From Artocarpus heterophyllus (taxonomy: Eukaryota > Streptophyta > Magnoliopsida > Rosales > Moraceae): a stretch of 64,000 bases of DNA. Shown here in pieces: positions 23,831 through 37,289 of this stretch (position 1 is its first letter; the number at the start of each line of letters is the position of its first letter). The notes under the pieces were generated by a model. The model saw only the letters and a program-made list of their open reading frames with translations, did not search any database and was not told the DNA's origin. The position numbers were made by a program, and so were the translations under genes. The DNA is taken from positions 12,980,239 through 13,044,238 of the forward strand of contig CM046330.1 of assembly GCA_025403435.1 (NCBI GenBank), given 5' to 3'.

Positions 23831-25224
23831 AAAGGTAAATAACTGTTCTCTTCATTTTTTTTATTCAATTTGCACCAGACTGCCAACAAGAAGGGAGAAG
23901 AGAGGAAAAGAGAAACCAAAAAACAAATTATGAGAGGAAGAGAGAGTAAAGGATGTCTGAAAAATAGTTCATTACTAGTTTACTTATAAGACATAAAAGT
24001 AAACCATTGGTTTACTGATTGTATCAACGTGTTTAAAAAAAGAAAAGGAGTTAGTCGTGGAGGTTTTCCTATGAGATAATGAGGACAATAGACCAAACTA
24101 ATAGCTGGATAAAAATTAAAAGGCTAAAGTAGAAAAAGTTAATAAATAAGCCATTTAGATGAAATACGGATTCACTACATTAAACCAAAAATCTCAAAAT
24201 ACAGCAAATTAATACCTAATACTAAGAAACAAACCAAAAACATCTCACAATTTTGAAAAAAATATATACAAAAATAAAAAAGCTAGGGGTAAAATAGAAA
24301 AGCAAAAAGTTAAAAACTAAACATCGCCTGTTATTTTCTACACTTTGGTAAATAGGACTAAAGGTTAATGAGACAAATGGTTCAATTAAATTTTTTGAAT
24401 TAAAATATGACCCTACTTTGTAAATATTCTGCATATGTCCCAATATGATATTAATTAAATAATTACTATATAATTATTGACATTTTTAAGATATTATGAA
24501 TATTGTATTAAATTTTAATTTCATAACAATAATTTGGTCATGAATTATAATTTTTTTATTTCTTAAAAGTTTTAAAAATTGGCCCATTTATAATTTTTCT
24601 TTCCTTAAGGTGACTCCTAAAAACAGAAGATTAAATTAAGAAAAAATTTAAGATTAGAGATACATTTTATGTAACAATCCCTTCTTCTTCAATCCAAATA
24701 AAAGATTTTCTTTTTGATTCTTCCTTAAAAACTATCTGCCTCAATTCGTAAAAGCCTAACACCGACCACTAGATTTGTTCTACCGTTCAAATTTTTTTTT
24801 TTTGAAACGTGTATTATTCAATTCGTAGCTCCCATAATAATAATATCATTCAATCTCGAGATCAATAATGCATTATAATTCAGCAACAAAAGAAAAAGGT
24901 GGTGCATTTTTAGGATTAAAAAAATGGATAATGCATGCCACTAAAACAAGAAAAACAAGAAAGAAAAAATAAAAGGAAAATATTGAAAAAATAAAATAAC
25001 CGGAAAAGAGAAGTCAAAACTAACCACTAAAACAAGAAAAATAAGAAAGAAAAAATAAAAAGGAAAATATTCAAATACTGCGGTCGGTGGAGTTCGCCGT
25101 CCAAGGATGTCAGTAACAAAAGGGGCCCTCCGTGTAATATTCTCTTTTTTGGCGAACCTTGTCCCGCTTGTAGATAATATATATGTATATATATATATAT
25201 ATGCAGTCAAAAGAAATATAGGTA
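23831..25224. other. Gene-free AT-rich DNA with a 50-bp direct repeat
   Basis: No gene. At about 24938-24986 and 25024-25073 the phrase CCACTAAAACAAGAAAAA followed by an AAGAAAAAATAAAAGG tract occurs twice, about 86 bases apart. A TA repeat lies at about 25182-25201. Confidence 0.5.
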
Positions 25225-25324
25225 CGTTTGTTTCGTGGTTTGAATCATTTTGTTATAGTATTTTCTCTTATAAAAATTTAAATCTTTATTCAAATATTTT
25301 ATTTAAATACTCGAACCAAACAAG
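25225..25324. mobile_element. MITE, inverted copy of the 22261-22372 element
   Basis: Starts CGTTTGTTTCGTGGTTTG and ends CTCGAACCAAACAAG. Its reverse complement aligns with the 22.3-kb copy through the central ATAAAGATTTAAATTTTTAT. No coding capacity. Confidence 0.6.
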
Positions 25325-28029
25325 CTCGTATATTAATTAAGATATGAAAAAAGTACTCCGTGAATACTTTTTTTTAATCTTAAGCTTATAATCGAATCAT
25401 ATAAGATTAATAAAAATATAATAACTCAACATAACGAAGATTTGATAGTTAATAGGTGTGTATTATTTTTATATTCATTTAAATAATTCCTTTTTTTATT
25501 TTTTGTTGTTGTGATTTTTTTTTAATGTAAAGAAAGGAAAAAAATTGTCACATGAAATATAAAGTCAAAGAAATACACAGTTGATTGGCATATCATGATT
25601 GACATGGCAAGGGTCAAGGGCTGCCCACTTCACCCATTGTTCGTGGTAGTTTCTCATGATAATAACAATGCAATTGAATTTCCCTCAAAGAGTCAAAACG
25701 CAATTAAGCGTGGGAATCTAATAAATTGTTGTTACTAGAATAATTGGAGATTGGGTTTTTCATTGCAATTAAATGAATGTGGGGTTTGGAAAAACAAACG
25801 TGTCAATTGTCTTAATGTTGGGATAGAATGCACCACGAGCGATCTCGCAAGGTGCATGAATGAACTGTTTTTGGTCTTGCCAATTGCCATCATTACATTT
25901 TGACAAACTAGTGAGAAAAAAATATTTTCATATTCGTAATTCATATTTATACACTTATTTAGTAACCCAATTGAAATTATATTTTGTAGTTTTAATTAAA
26001 ATTATGACAGTGTTTTTTATAAAATTTAAACCAAAAATCATTTAGAATCAGATTTTATAATTTTAACTACATTTTCAAATGTTCGACGCCCTCAAAATAA
26101 TGTTAAAAAATGGTTTTCAATGAAACTACTAATGTTATTTACATTTACAAAACTCAATCTTTCTTTCTTTCTTTTTTTTTTTTTCAATTTTAAAAAGTAA
26201 TGTGACAATTGTAGCGGCTTCATGTTACCCTTTATCAACATTTGTACCCAAATCAAGATTCCTTAAGGATATAATCTCTGAAAAGATCTTCTTTTTCCCT
26301 CTCCCAATGAAAGAGATATTCACTTTCGTGAATGAAAGGGATATTTTCTATGCAAAACATTTTGGCAGCAGGGTCATGACCAAAAATAACAGAAGCATTT
26401 GTCATGTACATGACAAGTTTTTCTTCGGGAATATCGGCCTCGATTTTTTTTTTTTTTTTGACAATTATGCATGAATCTTACTCGTGAATATTTAAAACCA
26501 TAACTTAAGAAAACCCTAAAATTAAGGAAAATTCTTATAAATGTTATATTAATTTTCTTTAAAATTAATATGTCAACGACTCAAAGTTGATGTCGTGAAT
26601 ACATGACGTAGTTTAAACTAAAAAAAAAAAAAGAACGCAGCAAATGAATAATGTGACAATTATATTTGCGCATGTCATAAACGTCATTTAGGTATATTTA
26701 TTGAATGGAGATTTAAAATTATATATATATTTATAAAACGGGATAGTAAATGCCACCTATTTTTAAGTTGGGCTAAACGTACTTGAACGTTGGGATGGAA
26801 GAACTTACAACCAACTAAAATTATATTTTAGAGTGCTTATTATAAATAAATTTAATTTTAATATACTAATTTCATATTTTTCAATACAAAAATCTTTCTT
26901 GCTAATTAGAAGAGAGAACGGTCAATATTAATATGTAAATTTCCAAACAAATAACACGATGGATAGACGAATTCTACTATGTTCATTCCCTACACTGAGT
27001 TTTGCTAGTACAAAAGGATTACCCCACTTAATCCTTTTTATTTTTAAGGAAAACTGACCCATGATCATTTAGGTGGTGTTTAGAACATGAGTTTGAACTG
27101 GTAGAGTCGAATTTAATTTGAGAATATAATATGCCCCTCAAATTTGCCCCAATTTGAACCTATGCGCTACAATGCATTGTTTCAAATTTTAATTTATTTC
27201 TCTAATATTTATTTGTTTCTTTCTGTTATCTTTTTTATATGTTCATGGTCAAGACCTTTGTTTTGAAACTATACAAACTTATATTTCAAACTTTATTTAT
27301 CTTTGCATTCAAACTCATATTCAGATGACAATTTAAATACTTATGTTTAGAATTTTGTTCTAGTTATCTAATATTGGTGAAACTCACTTTCTTTTGTATA
27401 ACTTCTTTCCACCACTTTAGCCGGGGCAAAGGTCCTTTTTTTTTTTTTTTTTAAGAATTAGTTGGGAAAAAGTTACGGTATAAACTTTTTTTTTATTGTG
27501 GTATACGAAGGATTTTTTTTTTTGTTTTTTTTCTGAGAAGATATATAGATGTCTTTTCTAGATTTTTATCATGTGTCATTTTACCATGTTACTACGTGAG
27601 AAGGATCTTAGTAGTGTCTCACGTAATTATTTCTTTTGTCCGGTTAAAAATAGGTGGATCTTATTTAACAGTCTGCTACAAGCCTAGAACAAAAAATAGG
27701 CATAGAACCGACAGTTTAATTTTTTTTAAAAAAAAAGTCTTGTCCAATGTTGAAAACTTTCCTTTTATCACGTGTGGGAAAAAAATATTATGTTATGAAC
27801 TAATGATATCTTTTACAATCACTTTTTTATTAAGGAAAAAAAAGAGATATTATCATTAGATGCTTTTATTTTAGTAGTTAGATTAACTTTTTATCAGTCT
27901 ATATGTACATGTAGGTATCTATGTTAAAAATTAATAGTGTGTAATTTAAAGTTGCTTTTAGTCTAATGATTAAAATAATAGTATCCACTAATAAGGTAAA
28001 ATTATTTGTCCACATTGAATTTTGTTAAA
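25325..28029. other. Gene-free AT-rich DNA
   Basis: No gene recognised. Long T runs occur at about 26170-26185, 26444-26459 and 27438-27452. Open frames of 60-90 codons are AT-rich low-complexity sequence without family similarity. Confidence 0.45.
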
Positions 28030-28550
28030 AAGAAAGGTATTTTATTTTGATACTTTGTATTTTAAGAAAACATCGTATTAGTATCTTATTCTTTAGATAC
28101 CAAAATGATGTTTTGAAAACATCAAAACGGTATCATGTAGTTTTTGAAAAAATTATTTCGATACCCTTTGTCCGTGTTTTGTAATGTAAAATTTTCAACT
28201 TATCCTTTTTTAATGAATCATGATTTTTTTTTGAAGATTAATGAACTCCAAATTATTTTGTTGAAAACATAAAAGAAAATAAATACAAACAATACAAAAA
28301 AAGTTGACATTATGCTTTTTTATGTGTTTTATTTGATCTTTTGTTTTGATTTCTATTATAGTTGCACAAAATTAATTTACGGTTCATTAATAAAAAGGTA
28401 AAAAAATTCACATAAAAATACAAACTCAGGGTACCAAAATAATATTTTTTGAAAACTATAAGGTACCATTTCGATATTTTTTAAACAACAAAGTATTAAT
28501 GTATGCTTCTCTAAAACACAAGATAACAAAATCATAATAACCAAAAAGAC
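28030..28550. mobile_element. Inverted-repeat MITE
   Basis: The left arm carries GATACTTTGTATTTTAAG, GTAGTTTTTGAAAAAATTAT and TTTCGATACCC; the right arm carries approximate reverse complements (GGGTACCAAAATAATATTTT, GAAAACTATAAGGTACC, CTAAAACACAAGATAAC). The result is an imperfect inverted repeat of about 520 bases with a central loop. No ORF and no clear target duplication. Confidence 0.45.
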
Positions 28551-30689
28551 TCATAAAAATCTATTTTTTTAATTTTTTTATAGTAATAAGAATGAATTAA
28601 GATTTGATGTCCTATTTTTCAGTCTTATTGACTGTTTTATCAATTAAATTTTAACATATAAATAAATAATTATTTTTAATGTTTAGGTTTTATTTATATG
28701 TTTATGTCTTTAAAGTTTAAATAATATGTCAAATAAATAATAAAAAAACAAAAAGACAAGAAAAATAAATAACATATTAAGAGTCTCATATTTACTGGTA
28801 CGGATTCTTCTATTTCATTGTATGATCAAGTTATGAGTTGATGACGGCTGTCAGCCCGCGGTTCCTTTTTTTCTTTTTTGGAGTTGAGTGAGACATGTAA
28901 CTGATTGATGCCTACATGGTAGAAGAATTGGGTGGAAACCGTGGAGTCTGATTTTGGGGTTCTATCAAGCGGACATTTCATTTTCATGGGCTCTTTTCAG
29001 CTAATTTGCTCGGCATTTATTTTCTGCAGAAACCTGATTTGTCAATATACAGAAACCTAGCAAAGAGGCTGCTCGCAAAATGAGCCAAAAAAAAGAAAAA
29101 AAAACACTTTACTTTCAATGGAACACCAATCTGATTCACTATGATCACTCCATCACTCTCATTTTCCCCTTTGCTTTCTCCAACTCTAGCCGACACCTAA
29201 ATTGATCAACAATTATACAATAAATTGGAATCACAAACTTTTAGAATTTGCATATTTTTACAGAATTTTCATCACGCCCTAAAATATAATCGTTGATGAT
29301 GAAAATTCACCAATAAACATTCTACGGAAAAATAAATCTCACCTTACTCATGCAAAAATAAATAAATAAATACAAGAATTTAAAGTGATTTATCTTCAAT
29401 TCAAGCTTAAGTCCATTATGAAGGTTGGAGGAAATTTTCATTATGAGGAATAAAAATACGCTACAAGGAAGGGATTTGATAGTCGTACCTTCCATGTCTG
29501 CTGGCGCGGGTGGGGGACGTGATAAAAAGCGACGAAAGGCTCAAATTCTATCTTTAGACGTCTGTTGATAAGAGACAGACGTCGAAACTCGCCCTCTTGC
29601 TCTCTATGTCCCCTGTTTTAAAACCAACGTTAAAAGCCCTCTGGACTACAAAATTGTTTCCCCTAATTTCCTACTTCCCCTTTGTTTCGATTTTTCTAAG
29701 AGTTTCTCTATTTATACCTTTTTACATGTAATTAATAAAAATATATAAAATCATAGAATAGTCTCTTATTTACCGTTTGAATCCATCCTATCATCTTTCC
29801 CATTGTCTGGCATTATCACCAAATTCAGAAAGGAGTTTTAACGGGTGATTTCTTCATTTGACTTCCTAATCAAGCTTAATTCATCATGTGTTCTGGCTCA
29901 TCAAGACCCCATCAAATGTGCTTTGCATGTGCCCTCCGACCAGTCATTTCAAGTAGGGCCTTGTTCTTTTTGAATTAAACCGAGTCTAATGGATGGTCGA
30001 GACACGCACAACATAATATCCTGTCCCGATCAGTACACAAAGGAGAAAACAATAATATGTAGGACAAAGTCCAAGGGGTCATCGCATGTATCTATAAATT
30101 AATATAAATTAGTCATTTTCCGTCCCGTTTTCCATGCATATAAAAATTGTTGTGGCTTCAAGACATCTTCTTTTTTTGGCGTTGTCTTTCAATCTACATT
30201 ATCAGCTTTGTCCTCTCTTTTCCTCTTCCCTTTGAATATTAATGAAGAAATGTATCAGCCTGTGCTTTTATAATAGCTAAATATACTTATTGGTTTGTAG
30301 ACCTAACAACAGAATATAATAATATACATCCCATTCTGGATTCATCGGAATGCAATATATGTAAACATTATTTAAAGAAAAAGAAAGAAAACTAAAACAT
30401 AATTAATAAAAAAAAAGCCAAAGAAAAATACAAAAAAAATTAAAACTAAAAGTAAAAAAAAACAAAATTATGGAAACAACATTAAAGAAGTAACTAATTA
30501 TAAGATTTTTCTCATTTTAGAACCCTTCCCCCTTGAAGCTTGAAGGATGACTTTTTATTCTCCGGATTCTTGTTCAATTTTTTTCCCTCAAAATATCAAG
30601 ATCTGCTAAATTTTTCCAACTGGACCCAACGTAATGTACGAGCACAAAATTCTATCATTTGTTATTACTTATATAAGAGAGTTATTTAT
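28551..30689. other. Gene-free region with a patch of more even composition
   Basis: The segment 28830-29720 is less AT-rich than its surroundings. It includes a 9-bp dyad GACGTCTGT...ACAGACGTC around 29558-29583 and, on the minus strand, a GGTATAAATAGAG TATA-like element near 29705-29720. I find no ORF that could be a gene, so this is at most a candidate regulatory or non-coding region. The remainder is AT-rich. Confidence 0.35.
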
Positions 30690-31095
30690 CTTTTTATACC
30701 ATGTATTTTAAGCTTGTGTAGAAAGTATATTCTTGGTTTTTGCTCATATCAAATATATACTTTCAAAATACATTTAATACACAAATTCATAACTTTTACA
30801 GCCAACACTTAATTTTGAACCAAAATACCCTTAAGAGTACCCTAAAAAAAAAGATGAAAAAGGGAAACGCATTTTAAAAATTTTTATATTGTTACATATT
30901 TTCAAAACTTATTTTGTTTTTTTTTTGTCTTTCTTGTATTTAAGGATATTATGAGCATTTACATTGAACAATGATCAAGAGAAGGTTTGGATTTCTCTAT
31001 TAAATATAATATAAAAGTATATTTTATTAGATAAAAAAATAGAAAGTATATTTTTTGAATAAACTCAAAGCATATTGTAAAAATAGGTAAATAAC
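30690..31095. mobile_element. Inverted-repeat MITE, copy 2
   Basis: Shares TATACTTTCAAAATACATTT and TTTAATACACAAATTC with the left arm of the 23.4-kb copy, and TTTGAATAAACTCAAAGCAT with its right arm. More diverged than copy 1; ends approximate. Confidence 0.4.
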
Positions 31096-31134
31096 TCTAT
31101 TAGAAAACTAAAAATTGATCTTTATTGTGGGTAT

Positions 31135-31305
31135 GTGTGTTTGGGAACCTGTAAATTTCAACTTTAAAGTTTCAATTGTTATAAGATAAAGCTCTCATAT
31201 GTTATAATGTAAAGTAAAAAATATATTAAATATAAAACTTCTCACTTATTACAATATTTAAGTTTCACTTCAAGATTGAACTTGATTGCTTTCCTAAACA
31301 CTCTA
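31135..31305. mobile_element. MITE-like element of the 'CTCTCACATG' family
   Basis: Begins GTGTTTGGGAACCTG and ends TTTCCTAAACACTCT, a terminal inverted repeat. Inside are ATAAAGCTCTCATATGTTAT and a mirrored second motif. No coding capacity. Confidence 0.5.
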
Positions 31306-32984
31306 AAAATAGGGCAACTAATAATGATGAGTTACACAGGGCTAAAAAACAATTTAATGAAAGAATATGTCTAAGCTAAATGCCAATTAGAAATCAGTAG
31401 TGCATGACTTACGTGCCCTCTAGCCAAGCTGCCAAACTCGTGAAATAGTATCACAATTTAATATGTAAATAAATAAATAAGACATGGTCGGAAAAAAAAA
31501 TTATTTTATATTATTTTATTTTGCTGAAAGGACTTCATGATTTGACGAGGGAGATGCAAGTAGTTGGTCGGCCGCAATTTAACCCTATAGTAGACTAGAA
31601 AATTGAGTAGAAAAATTATCTGTCAAAACAACACATCATAAGTGGAATCATTTCCTTAAAAGAGGACGGCACTTTTAATTATTATCATATGCATCCATGT
31701 TTACTCACCAATTATAACCTTGCGTTTCCGCTTCTAATTTATTACAACATACCATCTGGAGAACGATAGCGTATTATTAGATAAATCGGCTTAAATTGGA
31801 AAAAAGTTTCTTATTCGTAAAAATTTTATATTATAGTAATTTTTTATTTTATATTATAGTACGTAAAATTTTATAATATTATTAGTTCAAATTAATTAAT
31901 CCAAACAGTATTGCTAAACGGAAAAGAAAAGAAAAGCATCTATAAATATATATAAGAAAATTAACCTCATACATACAAGATATACTACTCAATTACCAAA
32001 AGCTTTAATTCGTTGAATGCAGATTGGATCATACATGTGAGGTCCGATTGCAATTTTGACTTATGATGACATGCCTATCTAGCTAGTGAACCCTAGAAAG
32101 ATTAACTCTGGCCTATAAAACTTGGTTTGCTTGTAAACCTAATTGACTGCAAAGACTGACCAAATATCTTAACTCTTTTCAGGACCACATTGTAGTGACT
32201 AACCAAAATTTTGTAAAACACAAAGTACAATGGAGGATATAAAATATGCATATACGTGATTCAAGCTATATGTTAATCTAAACCGTAACAGAAAGTTAGG
32301 AATGTTTCTACCCACATAAAATAGAAAAAAAAAAAGTTAAGAAAAAGGTTTGGGGTATTGTCACTACTTTTAAATTTGATTAATTTTTCGTACAGCCAAA
32401 ATATATTACTCAACTTAGAAGTGATCAACATTTTGGACAAAAAAAGTTTGGTGATGTTGATTATAGAAGTTAATAATTAGGAAAATCCAAATGTTGGATC
32501 GTAATTTATCCAAATACCCATCATAATTTATTATCACAACAATGAGGATTTATTAACATTGGCTTCTATATAGATATGTATGTATGTATGTATTTTCATT
32601 TTTTTTAGGCAAACGTTTCTCATGCGGGGAATTTGTTAATTATTGGCCGCCTATCTTCGTTAGAAAAACAGTTAACCAATCAAACAATGCCCATATGATA
32701 TAAGACAGTTAATTGGGAAAAAAAAAAAAGCGATTTCAACATTTCAAAAAATTCATACATATAATATGTGCTGTTTTATCACCAGTTTCTGCCCCATCAC
32801 CGGCCTTTAATTTATTGGTATATGGAAATTTGACTTTCCCTGTTCACATTTATCGATTGGTGTTTAATGGTCCATGTACTCCTGGCTTTAGAACCAGCCT
32901 TTTTTTTTTTTCCAAAGAAAATATGCATATAAATATGTATTTACAATTTTCATATATAGTCTCATGTGTGCATATTATAGGGTG
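31306..32984. other. Gene-free AT-rich DNA
   Basis: Nothing recognised beyond short repeats: TATG units near 32573-32592 and A/T homopolymers. No plausible gene. Confidence 0.45.
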
Positions 32985-33165
32985 TTTGGAAGGATGGTGA
33001 GAACCAATGGTGGGAACCACTTTTACCGTAGTATGTGAGAGTTTTATACTGTAGCACATTTTTTTATTGTTGCTGTAACATATGAGAGCTTTATACTGTT
33101 CATAACTGAGATTGTGTTGGAAACTGAGTGGTTCCCACCATTACCAAATTTAGTTGCAAAGGAAC
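32985..33165. mobile_element. MITE-like element with GGTGGGAACCAC inverted ends
   Basis: Near its left side GGTGGGAACCAC mirrors GTGGTTCCCACC near its right side, and TACCGTAGTATGTGAGAG mirrors the interior AACATATGAGAGC motif of the family. No ORF. Confidence 0.55.
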
Positions 33166-33463
33166 TAGGCCTCTTACTAGAAGTTCTAGACTGGTATATA
33201 TCCCCCTAGTCGATGTAAGATCTCTCAATCAAAGAATCTTAATCGAATTGTCCAAAAAAATAAAATGATTAGAAGATTTTATTTTCTAAAACAAATATGT
33301 AGCTCCGTCCTTGTTGCTTGTCGCAATGCTACATCCTGGTGGTGCTTTTTAATACGTCAATATCATGCACATTTTCTTTTCGTCCTTTTGCATACAGGGA
33401 GCTTCAAACCTCAAAATTAAAGGTCGGTGTAATTTATTTATTTATTTGTATATACATACAACA

Positions 33464-34350
33464 GGGAGCATTTACGGTCCTTACCTCATGACCATCTAAA
33501 CAACATAACATTTTTTTATAGAATGATAACAATGTATTATATTGAATATAACATCAAGCTTTAATCATCTAATGTTATTATATATTTTGTTTTTGAAGAG
33601 AATATAATATATTCTTGATGTGACAACACCAAATTAAAAAAAATATGAAAGATTTGAAATAGCTACACTTTTTTTGAGAAATATTGCGACTCAATTTGGG
33701 AACCATAGTTTTGCATAAAAATTTAGTCCAAATACAAACTGGTGTTTGCCAATGTTAAAGAAAAATCAGTTCGATCAATCAGTCTAAATTGAAATTCTCA
33801 ATTCAAACTCATTTATTATAATAAAAACATTTCATTTTTTTTACTCTTTTTTTTTTACTCCTAACTCAAGTGATTGGTTTTTATTGTAACAAACATGTTT
33901 GAATTGAGAATTTCAATTTGGACTAATTGTTCAAACTGATTTTTATTTTAACGTTGTCAAACACCAATTTGTGTTTTGCCTGAATTTTTCAGTCCAAACT
34001 ATAGTTCCCAAATGGAGTTGTAATGTTTCTCAAGAAAAAAAAAAAAGCATAGCTATTTTAAATTTTTGCACACACATCTCTCTCGACCAGTTATGGTTCA
34101 AAAGAACGGTGATCGAGGGGACGCAGACTTTAGATCTCTTCTCTATGGCGAGATGTTTATTTTCCATCAATTTTTTTAGTTTGATGTCTCTACAATAAGG
34201 ATATGATATATCCTTTTCTAGAACAGAATATACAACAATATTGGATAATCAAAACTTGATGTTATGTTTAACATAACATATTTTTATTATACTATAAAAA
34301 AATATTACGTTGTCTAGATAGTCTGTAGATAAAGATCGTAGCCGTTGCCT
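33464..34350. mobile_element. Fold-back (Mutator-like?) element with long inverted arms
   Basis: The arms of about 350-400 bases are imperfect reverse complements. Left GACCATCTAAACAAC pairs with right GTTGTCTAGATAGTC; left TCAATTTGGGAACCATAG pairs with right CTATAGTTCCCAAATGGAG; left AAACTGGTGTTTG pairs with right CAAACACCAATTTG. The right arm has about 110 extra bases (about 34070-34180) absent from the left. Long arms and no transposase suggest a non-autonomous fold-back or TIR-MULE derivative; I could not fix a 9-bp target duplication. Confidence 0.6.
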
Positions 34351-36797
34351 ATACATATATACATGTATATATGTATATATGAAAATAGTTTTCAGTCGAT
34401 ATCCTAATCAATATTCCGGCATATAGAGCAGTTTTTGCTCATGAATGTAATATTGTACATTAAGTAATAAGATTCAACTTGTTTAAATATAATATTTAAT
34501 GTTATATGTGTTGGATTGTATATGATAAGTGTTTGCGTGAATAAATTGATTGTTTTATGGATGCACAAATAGAGTAACATTTATGAATGAAACATATTAT
34601 ACGTACCGGACTTGTTAAGGTAGTTGAATAAAGACTATTCCATATATATATATATATGTAGAAGAGAAAAAATAAACATAAAAATAAAAATAGCACATCA
34701 ATCTTGTGTCAAAGTACCAAGAAGCTGATAATATATAGGATCTGATTGGCCAAACTTTAATTGATTTATGTGTATGGTGCATTATTGGATTACGTAAATT
34801 TGATACCTCTCTCGCAAACGAGTTGAGGAGTCAAAGTGTGAGTGCCGTGACAACAACTTCCATTACAGGCATGCAAGTGAAGCACTTAAAATTTGGAAAA
34901 CCATTGTCTGTTTCATTTTCATTCAACATCACAACCTGATCCTCAATTTGCTGAGAAGGACAGCACTTTACAAAGTTATTGCCAATTCCCCTTTTCCATT
35001 TTGGTTTCTCCCATTGAGTGGGCTAATAACACTATAATGCGCTATATATACACTGCTGTTTCCCAATACCAAAATGTATGTACATTTCTAAAATTCTCCC
35101 TAGGTAGTCATTATTTTATTGAAAAATATATAGCTTACCACTTTTGGTGTGTCTAGATCAGTCTCTCTCTTTCTCGTGGATCATGAAACTTTAGCCACAT
35201 TGCACAATCATGGGACGACTTTATATGACATTGTATATATCTATGGATAAGACACGGATTTAAATTATCATATTATATTAAGAAATAAAATGAATTAATT
35301 AGATAAAAATTTTGTCCAAGTGACTGATAGAATATTTTTACACACATGACATAATTACTGTAGAATTCTTCTACAAATATTGTCCTTTTTTTTTTTTTCC
35401 TTAAAAACCCATTTACACTAATATATTTATTTTGGATTTTGAGTTTTAGATATGTTCCTTTGTGATGATAAAAATGGTATCTTTTCGGAACTATACTTTG
35501 GAATCTTCGTACAAGTTTTCTTTTATACAGAGCAATTTATGATTTGTGGGTGATAGGCAATTAAGGAGCTCTTTAAATTCAGAAATAAATGTTCCTTTTT
35601 GTTCCAGACACCAAATGATGAGCACTTTTGCCCTTTTCACACGCAATGCATATAGGATCAATACACGCATTCAGCTTGTCTTTTCTTTTCTTAGAATGGA
35701 TAATTTCTCTTCCCCAAACTAATGTGCTTGTTTGTATCATCTTTTTTTAGGAGAAATTTTTGGTAGGACCTGAAAAAATATTATATGCGCTGTAAGATGT
35801 AGTTTTTAATTGTATATATTTTTAACAGTAATCGTATTGCGTATTAAATAAAGAACAATAACTTGGTGAAATTTATTAAACATCTGACGATCGATTAAAA
35901 GCGTTTTGTCAGTTTTATTATATCATAAATCTTTATTTTTAATTATAATTACATGTTCGAAAGAAGTTATTTGAATATTTAATTACAGTAGATATAAGAC
36001 TAACCCTAGAAAGTTTTAGGTTTATTTTATAAGATTGAACATAGTTGAGGCCCTGAACACGCAACTCATGTTGTAATATCTTATTTTTGTTCCTTGTTGT
36101 GAAGGGAAAAGGTAGTCAAATTAACTGACTACAAATTAATGCTTCACTTACATCCCCTTTCTATAGTTTGATATGATTTAAATTATCAGTTTGAATTTAA
36201 AACAGATTATTTGACGAAGTATAACAACATTTTTAACAAAAATGCATTACCAAATTTACTATCATGGATGAATTTATTGTCCCTTTTGCTTAAAGGGCAC
36301 AATTATGCTCTTTATATGGTAATATTTAAGCGAATATATATATATATATATATATATATGCATGTTAAAAAAAAAAAAAAACTTTAAGAGCATATGTTTC
36401 GTGGTATATCTGTTCATGCATAACTTGTTGTCTTCCTACATAAAGATCGTAAATGTATTAATTTGTAAACTTACCTTGTAAGGCATAATATAAAATCATA
36501 ATACATCTACCTTGTCAACGAGCAAGATATGCATGAGAGAGTGTGAAACGATGTGAAAAAAAACTTCTATGTAGTACGATGCTCTATAAGCACCTTATTA
36601 AAGAGTCCGATCATTATTGCAAAAGAAGAAATACTGATACGGACTATCATCACGCAAGAGAAAATATCGATATATAATGTGGAAAAATTCAAACCCACAT
36701 ATCATCATAAGTTCTCTATTTCACTTTTATAATGTGTTTTGAAAATATAAAAACTTTTTGATACTTTACGATTTAAATCTTAGATTTTTCATGCATA
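34351..36797. other. Gene-free AT-rich DNA
   Basis: No gene recognised. Short TA runs occur at about 34640-34656, and an AT microsatellite of about 24 bases lies at 36335-36360. Confidence 0.45.
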
Positions 36798-37289
36798 CAC
36801 TACTAGAAAAACTACATTTAACGATATATTATTTACGACATGTAGTTTTTGAATGTATTTAAAAAATACATACAACGACATCTCCAACAAAAATATCGTT
36901 AATGATATTTGAAACAATAATTAACGATATCTATATTGATGCCGTATTATAGCTCTTTTTTTAATGACAATAGTTTAGTGTCATTAAATTATTTAACGAC
37001 AAGTAGGAGATGTCGTTAAAGCCTTGGAGATGTCGTCTACAATGGGTGTCGTAGAATCTCTAAGGCTTTGACGACATCTCCTACTTGTCGTTAAATAATT
37101 TAATGACACTAAACTATTGTCGTTAAAAGGAGAACTTTAATACAACATCTATATAGATGTCATTAATTATTGTTTCAAATGTCATTAACAACATGTTTGT
37201 TGGAGACGTAGTTGTATGTACTTTTTAACGACATTCAAAAACTACATATCGTAAATAATATGTCGTTAAATGTAGTTTTTCTTGTAGTG
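36798..37289. mobile_element. CACTA-type MITE, near-perfect palindrome
   Basis: Begins CACTACTAGAAAAACTACAT and ends ATGTAGTTTTTCTTGTAGTG, with a 3-bp target duplication ATA on each side (36795-36797 and 37290-37292). Both the CACTA terminus and the 3-bp duplication fit CACTA (En/Spm-type) transposons. Almost the whole 492 bases fold back on themselves around about 37045: TTAACGACAAGTAGGAGATG on the left faces CATCTCCTACTTGTCGTTAA on the right. It has no coding capacity; movement would need a CACTA transposase from elsewhere. Confidence 0.88.
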
